DNA of 8,462 nt from Hadesarchaea archaeon (lineage in GTDB: Archaea > Hadarchaeota > Hadarchaeia > Hadarchaeales > Hadarchaeaceae), in assembly GCA_030601665.1 (NCBI GenBank), contig JAUWBP010000037.1, forward strand, positions 1-8,462. Direction: 5' to 3'. This document shows positions 3,810 through 8,462 of the stretch, in pieces. The first letter of the stretch is position 1; every line of letters begins with the position of its first letter. The position numbers and the translations under genes were made by a program. The notes beneath the pieces were generated by a model, which ran no database searches, was not told where the DNA came from, and worked only from the letters and a program-made list of their open reading frames with translations.

Positions 3810-5153
3810 GTGTGGGTCAAAGGCGGTCCACAGATCGTAAAACCGATTCCCGGCTCGCGAGCGAAGCGGATAGTCGCACGTGACGAGAGGGTGATGTCCC
3901 CCTCCTACACTCGAGCCGATCCAATCGTTGCAAAGGAGGGCTGGGGCTGCTACGTACGAGATGTTGACGGGAACGTCCTGCTTGACCTCACTTCGGGCAT
4001 GTTCGTCCTCAACTACGGCTACTCCCACCCGCGACTCGCCCGCGCCGTCGAGCGACAGGCCACGAAGCTAACGCACTTCGCCGGGACCGATTTCTATTAT
4101 GAAACGCAGGTCGAGCTCGCGGAGCGACTTGTCGCGATCACCCCGGGTAAGTTCGCAAAGCGGGTGTACCTCGGGAACTCTGGTGCTGAGTCGGTTGAGG
4201 CCGCATTCAAGTGCGCTCGCTGGCACACACGGAGGCCACGCATGATCGCGTATACCGGCGCATTCCACGGCCGGACCTTCGGGGCGATGAGCCTGTCCTC
4301 GGTAAACATTGCACACCACCGCTACTTCGCCCCCCTCGTACCAGGGGTGAGCTTCATGCCTTTCCCCTACTGCTACCGCTGTCCATTCGGTCAAAGTTAC
4401 CCTGGGTGCGACTTCCTGTGTTTCGAGTTCATCCTCGATTATCTTCAAAAAGTGATACCGCCCGAAGAGGTTGCCGCGGTCATCACCGAGCCCATCCAAG
4501 GGAGCTCGGGCTACATCATTCCCCCACCCGAGTATTACCCCATGCTAAAGGAACTCTGCGATAAACACGACTGGCTCTTCATAGCCGACGAGATTCAAAC
4601 CGGTTTAGGGCGCTCGGGAAAGATGTTTGCGATGGAGCACTGGAAGGTTATCCCTGACATCGTCTGCGTTGCGAAGGCATTGGCCGGCGGGATGGCCCCT
4701 ATAGGAGCAACGATAGCCAACGTGAAGGTCATGGATTGGGCGCCAGGAGCGCATGCCTCCACCTTCGGGGGGAACCTGATTGCCTGTGCAGCTGCCCTTG
4801 AGGGATTAAATATTTTAGAAAAACAAAAGCTCGTTCATCGAGCTGCCGAATTGGGGGAGCTGACGCTCAAGCGGCTGCAGGAGTTCGCTGAGGGGTCTCG
4901 CTTGATCGGTGAAGTCAGGGGAAGGGGGCTGTTGTTAGCGGTGGAATTGGTTAAAGATAAGCAAACGAAGGAGCGGGCAGTTAAGGAGCGCAACGCGGTA
5001 GTGCGGGAAGCCCTGAACCGGGGACTCATCGTTTTCCGGGGAGGGCGTTCGGTAATTCGGATAGCTCCACCACTCACCATAAACCGACGAGAACTCGAGC
5101 TTGGCCTAGACATCTTTGGGGAAGCCCTTCATGAGGTCGAGCGTAAATGCTAA
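3810..5153 (+). CDS. Class III PLP-dependent aminotransferase / amino-acid racemase family protein
   Basis: A 447-residue fold-type I PLP enzyme of the acetylornithine/4-aminobutyrate aminotransferase class. Visible landmarks (numbering from 3810) are GNSGAESVEAA (122-132, phosphate binding), FHGRT (152-156), EPIQG (227-231), D260 in FIADEIQTG (cofactor ring nitrogen), Schiff-base K289 in VAKALAGG, and TFGGN (318-322). A four-cysteine cluster, C188-x2-C191 and C200-x3-C204 (CYRCPFG...GCDFLC), marks the archaeal subfamily that includes Pyrococcus/Thermococcus proteins shown to be aminotransferases or amino-acid racemases. The exact substrate cannot be read. As first gene of an operon with lysA, aspartate kinase and dapA it may act in lysine biosynthesis. 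The first GTG is given as start, but a CTG four codons upstream (3798, MPKPVW) is better placed relative to the ribosome binding site. The stop overlaps lysA by seven bases. Confidence 0.88.
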   Translation: MWVKGGPQIVKPIPGSRAKRIVARDERVMSPSYTRADPIVAKEGWGCYVRDVDGNVLLDLTSGMFVLNYGYSHPRLARAVERQATKLTHFAGTDFYYETQVELAERLVAITPGKFAKRVYLGNSGAESVEAAFKCARWHTRRPRMIAYTGAFHGRTFGAMSLSSVNIAHHRYFAPLVPGVSFMPFPYCYRCPFGQSYPGCDFLCFEFILDYLQKVIPPEEVAAVITEPIQGSSGYIIPPPEYYPMLKELCDKHDWLFIADEIQTGLGRSGKMFAMEHWKVIPDIVCVAKALAGGMAPIGATIANVKVMDWAPGAHASTFGGNLIACAAALEGLNILEKQKLVHRAAELGELTLKRLQEFAEGSRLIGEVRGRGLLLAVELVKDKQTKERAVKERNAVVREALNRGLIVFRGGRSVIRIAPPLTINRRELELGLDIFGEALHEVERKC

Positions 5154-6457
5154 TGCTGAAACAGCACTTCAGCGCCAACACCCAAGGGCATCTCGTGATC
5201 GGAGGCGCGGACGCGGTCGAGCTTGCCGAGCGATTTGGAACGCCCCTATATGTAGTCGACGAGCAGCGCGTGCGTGAGAACTACCAGCGGTTCTACCGTG
5301 CCTTCGCCGAGCGATGGTCAAGCGTACTTGTCTGCTACGCCCTCAAAGCGAACTTCAACTTGGCGATATGTAAAATTCTCCAAGGGGAAGGCGCCGGAGC
5401 CGATGTCAGCTCGGGAAACGAACTCAGAAACGCTCTCGGGGTGGGAATTCCGGGAAATCGCATGGTCTTCAACGGCAACTACAAATCGCTCCCGGAGCTC
5501 GAGCTGGCCATAACCAACAACGTCCTGATAAACGTCGACAGCCTCCAGGAACTCGAGGCCATTGAGGGATTGGCCTCCCGCTTGGGTAAGAGAGCGCGGA
5601 TTGGGCTTAGGGTGAACCCAGACGTGAAAACGCCGACTCACCCTTACATAGCCACCGGGCTGCGGGATAGCAAGTTCGGCTTCGACGTCGCGAGCGGGCA
5701 GGCGATCGAGGCCTACAAGTTAGCCTCACGAATGCAGAACATCGAGGTCGTTGGTATACACTCTCACATAGGGTCTCAGATCCTAGATGTGGGACCCTTC
5801 GAGGAGGCGGCTAAGAAGCTCATGGCACTCGTCGCAGAAGTCAAGAAGCTAAACATTAATCTCAAATTCGTTGATCTGGGGGGTGGCATTGGGATACCAT
5901 ACAAGCCAGATGACCCCGAACTTAAACCCGAAGAGGTCGCGGAACACATCGTATCGGTGGTCAAGCGGGTGGTCGAGGAAAAGAATCTTGCTAGACCAAC
6001 GCTTGTTTTCGAGCCGGGGCGATACATCGTCGCTGACTCCGGTGTGCTGCTGGCCCGCGTAGGGTACACTAAAAAGCGGCCGGACATGCCAACTTGGATA
6101 GCGGTCGACGCAGGAATGAACGCGCTGATCAGACCAGCCCTCTACGGCGCGTACCACCACATCGAGCTCGCGAACAAAATCCGAGAAAAAAATGAGCAAC
6201 TCGTCAATGTCGCTGGGCCCCTCTGCGAGTCCGGTGACTTCTTGGGCAAGGAGCGCAAGCTACCCGCCGCCGAACCCGGAGACCTCGCCGTGATCTTCGA
6301 TGTCGGGGCTTACGGTTTGGTTATGTCGAGCCAGCATACAGCACAGCCCCGTCCCGCAATGGTCTTGGTAAATCGTGGCAAGGCCGAGATCATCCGAAAG
6401 CGGGAATGCTATGAGGACCTAACGCGCCTTGACCAAATCCCCGGGTGGCTGAAGTGA
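5147..6457 (+). CDS. lysA: Diaminopimelate decarboxylase
   Basis: A 436-residue fold-type III (alanine-racemase-like barrel) PLP enzyme that decarboxylates meso-diaminopimelate to L-lysine, the last step of the DAP pathway. Cofactor lysine K67 lies in YALKANFN (64-71); HSHIGSQ (205-211), the glycine-rich phosphate loop GGGIGIPY (245-252), EPGRYIV (289-295), the active-site loop C360-ESGD and GAYG (387-390) are all present and in order. It is full-length for the family. The ATG at 5147 has GAGGTCGA (5133-5140) at good spacing and overlaps the aminotransferase stop; an ATG two codons later (5153) is less well placed. Its TGA overlaps the aspartate kinase GTG, so the operon is translationally coupled. 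The complete catalytic set supports a true LysA rather than an ornithine/arginine decarboxylase relative. Confidence 0.96.
   Translation: MLMLKQHFSANTQGHLVIGGADAVELAERFGTPLYVVDEQRVRENYQRFYRAFAERWSSVLVCYALKANFNLAICKILQGEGAGADVSSGNELRNALGVGIPGNRMVFNGNYKSLPELELAITNNVLINVDSLQELEAIEGLASRLGKRARIGLRVNPDVKTPTHPYIATGLRDSKFGFDVASGQAIEAYKLASRMQNIEVVGIHSHIGSQILDVGPFEEAAKKLMALVAEVKKLNINLKFVDLGGGIGIPYKPDDPELKPEEVAEHIVSVVKRVVEEKNLARPTLVFEPGRYIVADSGVLLARVGYTKKRPDMPTWIAVDAGMNALIRPALYGAYHHIELANKIREKNEQLVNVAGPLCESGDFLGKERKLPAAEPGDLAVIFDVGAYGLVMSSQHTAQPRPAMVLVNRGKAEIIRKRECYEDLTRLDQIPGWLK
6443..6448 (+). promoter_or_regulatory. Ribosome binding site that sets the aspartate kinase start
   Basis: GGGTGG lies just before the GTG at 6454, which forms a GTGA overlap with the lysA stop. 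The other in-frame GTG (6445) lies inside this site and has nothing similar upstream, so 6454 is preferred. Confidence 0.5.
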
Positions 6458-7683
6458 AGCGAATCGTCGTGAAATTTGGCGGGACGAGCGTAGCCGATGG
6501 CGAGCGTGTGCGCTTGGGGGCGGAGGCTGTTCATCGGGAGTACCGAAGGGGGACCCAAGTTGCGGTGGTGGTGTCGGCGATGGGGCACGCTACCGACAAG
6601 CTGATCCAAGCGGCGAAAGCGAGTACGAGGGGCAAGATAAGCGCAAAAGAACTTGACGAGATCATGGCGATGGGTGAGCGAACAAGCGCCCGGGTCTTCG
6701 CCTCTGCACTGCGCAATCTCGGGACGCAAGCGAGACACATCGACCCAAGACAGAAGGAGTGGCCCGTGGTGACCGACAGCAACTTCGGCTTGGCAAACAT
6801 CGATCTAGCTGAAACGAGGCGACTGACCCAGCGATACATTCTCCCCCTCCTCAGAAAGCGCGTGATTCCCGTGATATGTGGATTCTTGGGAAAGGATCGG
6901 CGGGGGAACATAACGACGATCGGGCGAGGGGGGAGCGATATAACGGGGTTCCTCATGGGGAAGTGTCTGGACGCTGATGAGGTAATCATCGTCACCGATG
7001 CCGAGGGGGTGATGAGCGCAGACCCCAATAAACTCAAGGAAGCCCGCCTCATCGGACGCATCTCGGTCAAGGAGATGCGGGACCTAGCACGCTTTGGGGC
7101 ACAGGTAATGCACCCTCGAGCGATGAATTACAAAGACCCCGGCATAAACGCCAAGGTTATACATTTCTGCCACGGCGATTTATCTGCTAGTGGCACAGTT
7201 ATCATGGGTCCAAACGAGGTGGAATTCGTGGGTGTTCGGGCGTATGAAAAACCGCTGGCAATGCTAACGATCATCGGCAGGGGGATGCAAACCACGCCGG
7301 GAATTCTCGTGAAAACAGCGACACCATTGGGCAATGCCGGGGTAAACATTTTCGGTGTCTCGATTGGTCCCAGGTCGTTCTCGATCTACGTCGCGGAAGA
7401 TGACTCCCGCCGGGCACTCAAGCTGCTGCACAACAACATAACCAAAAACAAACTCATGAAATCGGTGACGAGCGAAGGTAACCTCGCATTGCTCATGGCG
7501 GAAAGCGAGCGCTTTATTTATGCCCCAGGTGCTATAGCCAAGCTTTCGAAGCCCCTCGCACGAGCGCGAATCAATATCATCGAGATTCTATCGAGCCGGG
7601 CATCGATCAGCTTCTTCGTCAACTGGAAAGACCGGAAAAAAGCCATGAAACTTCTCAGGCAGGCTATGAAGGAGGTGGGGTGA
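6454..7683 (+). CDS. lysC: Aspartate kinase (aspartokinase)
   Basis: A 409-residue cytoplasmic kinase that phosphorylates L-aspartate, the committed first step to lysine, threonine and methionine. The amino-acid kinase domain (1-255) shows KFGGTS (7-12), GERTSA (74-79), GRGGSD (157-162), TDAEGVMSADPN (181-192; usual form TDVDGVxTADPR) and GAQVMHPRAM (215-224). Two ACT domains follow (about 268-330 and 343-405), each with a TPGI or APGAIA loop, so allosteric feedback by lysine or threonine is likely; which ligand cannot be read. It is monofunctional, with no homoserine dehydrogenase domain. The start chosen is GTG 6454, giving MKRIVVKFGGTS and a four-base GTGA overlap with lysA; GTG 6445 would add three residues. 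The stop directly abuts the dapA ATG. Confidence 0.95.
   Translation: MKRIVVKFGGTSVADGERVRLGAEAVHREYRRGTQVAVVVSAMGHATDKLIQAAKASTRGKISAKELDEIMAMGERTSARVFASALRNLGTQARHIDPRQKEWPVVTDSNFGLANIDLAETRRLTQRYILPLLRKRVIPVICGFLGKDRRGNITTIGRGGSDITGFLMGKCLDADEVIIVTDAEGVMSADPNKLKEARLIGRISVKEMRDLARFGAQVMHPRAMNYKDPGINAKVIHFCHGDLSASGTVIMGPNEVEFVGVRAYEKPLAMLTIIGRGMQTTPGILVKTATPLGNAGVNIFGVSIGPRSFSIYVAEDDSRRALKLLHNNITKNKLMKSVTSEGNLALLMAESERFIYAPGAIAKLSKPLARARINIIEILSSRASISFFVNWKDRKKAMKLLRQAMKEVG
7671..7677 (+). promoter_or_regulatory. Ribosome binding site of dapA
   Basis: GGAGGTG is a full Shine-Dalgarno match, six bases before the dapA ATG and inside the last codons of aspartate kinase. It is the strongest ribosome binding site in the operon. 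Confidence 0.75.
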
Positions 7684-8462
7684 ATGTTCGAGGGCGCCAT
7701 GACGGCTATGGTGACGCCATTCGATAAAGAGGGCAAAGTCGATGAGGAAGGGCTACGTGAGAACGTCCGATTTCAGATAAAGAAGGGCGTTCATGGTTTG
7801 GTTCCGGTTGGGACAACAGGAGAGTGCGCGACGCTATCTTACGAAGAGCACAACCGTGTCGTTGATGTGGTAGTCGATGCGGCAAAAGGGAAGGTACCAG
7901 TGCTCGCGGGAACGGGGAGCAACAGCACTTGGGAGGCAACCATGCTCACGAAACATGCGAAGGAGGTCGGGGCAGACGGAGCACTGCTCGTGGTACCCTA
8001 CTACAACAAGCCAACCCAGGCTGGCCTCTATCAACACTACAAGCGCATCGCCGAGGAGGTCGATTTGCCCCAAGTGATTTACAATATCCCCTCGCGCACG
8101 AGCTTGAACATGCTGCCCGAGACCATGGCGAAATTGGCCAAGGTCAAAAACATCGTGGGGGTAAAAGAAGCGAGCGGAGATTTGAAGCAAATCGCGCGGA
8201 TAATCGAGCTCGCGGGCAAAGAATTTTCGGTGATATCTGGCGATGACCCGCTGACGCTCGAAATCATGAAGCTCGGCGGTGTGGGCATCATCTCTGTCAC
8301 GTCAAACTTGGTGCCCGACAAATTGGTCAAGATGGTAGACTCCTTCCGGTCTGGTGATGTCCAGACGGCTAAAAGGATTAACGATGAATTAGCACCACTG
8401 TTCAAGGCGCTTTTTATCGAGACGAACCCAGGACCGGCCAAGATGGCGATGAACTGGATGGG
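7684..8462 (+). CDS. dapA: 4-hydroxy-tetrahydrodipicolinate synthase, 3'-truncated by window edge
   Basis: The first 259 residues of a TIM-barrel class I aldolase (family length about 290-300). It condenses pyruvate with aspartate semialdehyde, the first step specific to the DAP branch of lysine synthesis. GTTGE (43-47, with T44 and T45 of the catalytic triad), PYYNKP (105-110), catalytic Y133 in VIYNIPSRT with R138 for substrate binding, and the Schiff-base lysine K161 in VGVKEASGD are all present. NIPSRT and the GTTGEC loop favour a true DapA over N-acetylneuraminate lyase or keto-deoxy-gluconate aldolase relatives, as does the operon with lysA and aspartate kinase. ATG 7684 immediately follows the aspartate kinase stop and has a perfect ribosome binding site. 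The reading frame is open to the right edge. Confidence 0.95.
   Translation, partial: MFEGAMTAMVTPFDKEGKVDEEGLRENVRFQIKKGVHGLVPVGTTGECATLSYEEHNRVVDVVVDAAKGKVPVLAGTGSNSTWEATMLTKHAKEVGADGALLVVPYYNKPTQAGLYQHYKRIAEEVDLPQVIYNIPSRTSLNMLPETMAKLAKVKNIVGVKEASGDLKQIARIIELAGKEFSVISGDDPLTLEIMKLGGVGIISVTSNLVPDKLVKMVDSFRSGDVQTAKRINDELAPLFKALFIETNPGPAKMAMNWM

Noticed and set aside
4068..4499. Minus-strand open frame of 143 codons opposite the aminotransferase
   Set aside because: Antisense to conserved catalytic regions of the aminotransferase and without recognisable domain.
6531..7070. Long minus-strand open frame opposite aspartate kinase (179 codons)
   Set aside because: Arg/Ser/Pro-rich antisense shadow of a strongly conserved gene in G/C-rich DNA; no family resemblance.
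7834..8441. Minus-strand open frames near the right edge
   Set aside because: The plus strand encodes DapA with its full catalytic set; the opposite frames are shadows.

Overview
The window is archaeal chromosome. It encodes geranylgeranylglyceryl phosphate synthase (archaeal ether-lipid synthesis), the archaeal/eukaryotic-type ribosomal proteins L40e and S26e, TATA-like boxes and many GTG starts with GGTG-type ribosome binding sites. S26e together with a diaminopimelate (DAP) lysine pathway suggests a lineage outside the classical euryarchaea, perhaps an uncultured TACK-like or Bathyarchaeota/Hadarchaeota-like group. That placement is an inference and the lineage cannot be fixed from this window.

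Layout. Bases 1-85 (minus) hold the start of a SemiSWEET/PQ-loop transporter that runs off the left edge. A divergent intergenic region follows, then a plus-strand pair: a superoxide reductase (254-628) and a small eight-cysteine DUF2769-like protein (640-939). Next come ribosomal protein S26e (1051-1281) and a SAM-dependent methyltransferase (1278-1844) joined by an ATGA overlap. Convergent to these is a tight minus-strand operon, transcribed from about 3690 down to 1876: NAD(P)H-hydrate dehydratase, ribosomal protein L40e (only 47-48 codons) and GGGP synthase.

A compact divergent promoter region (3681-3797) with two TATA-like boxes and an inverted repeat separates that operon from a plus-strand lysine-biosynthesis operon: class III aminotransferase, lysA, aspartate kinase and dapA. 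The last gene is cut by the right edge. Every junction in this operon overlaps or abuts, so translation is probably coupled. Aspartate kinase makes aspartyl phosphate, DapA condenses aspartate semialdehyde with pyruvate, and LysA decarboxylates meso-DAP to lysine. The class III aminotransferase/racemase-family enzyme is the member whose role is open; it may fill the DAP aminotransferase or epimerase step.

Composition is mosaic. The transporter start, superoxide reductase, DUF2769-like gene and methyltransferase look visibly more A/T-rich than S26e and the housekeeping and lysine genes. No gene-free stretch exceeds 300 bases. I saw no tRNA, rRNA, CRISPR array, insertion sequence or clear mobile element. 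The most promising leads are the superoxide reductase that lacks the canonical Glu next to a novel-looking cysteine-rich partner, the unassigned aminotransferase leading the lysine operon with a possible CTG start, and the candidate operator between the divergent promoters.
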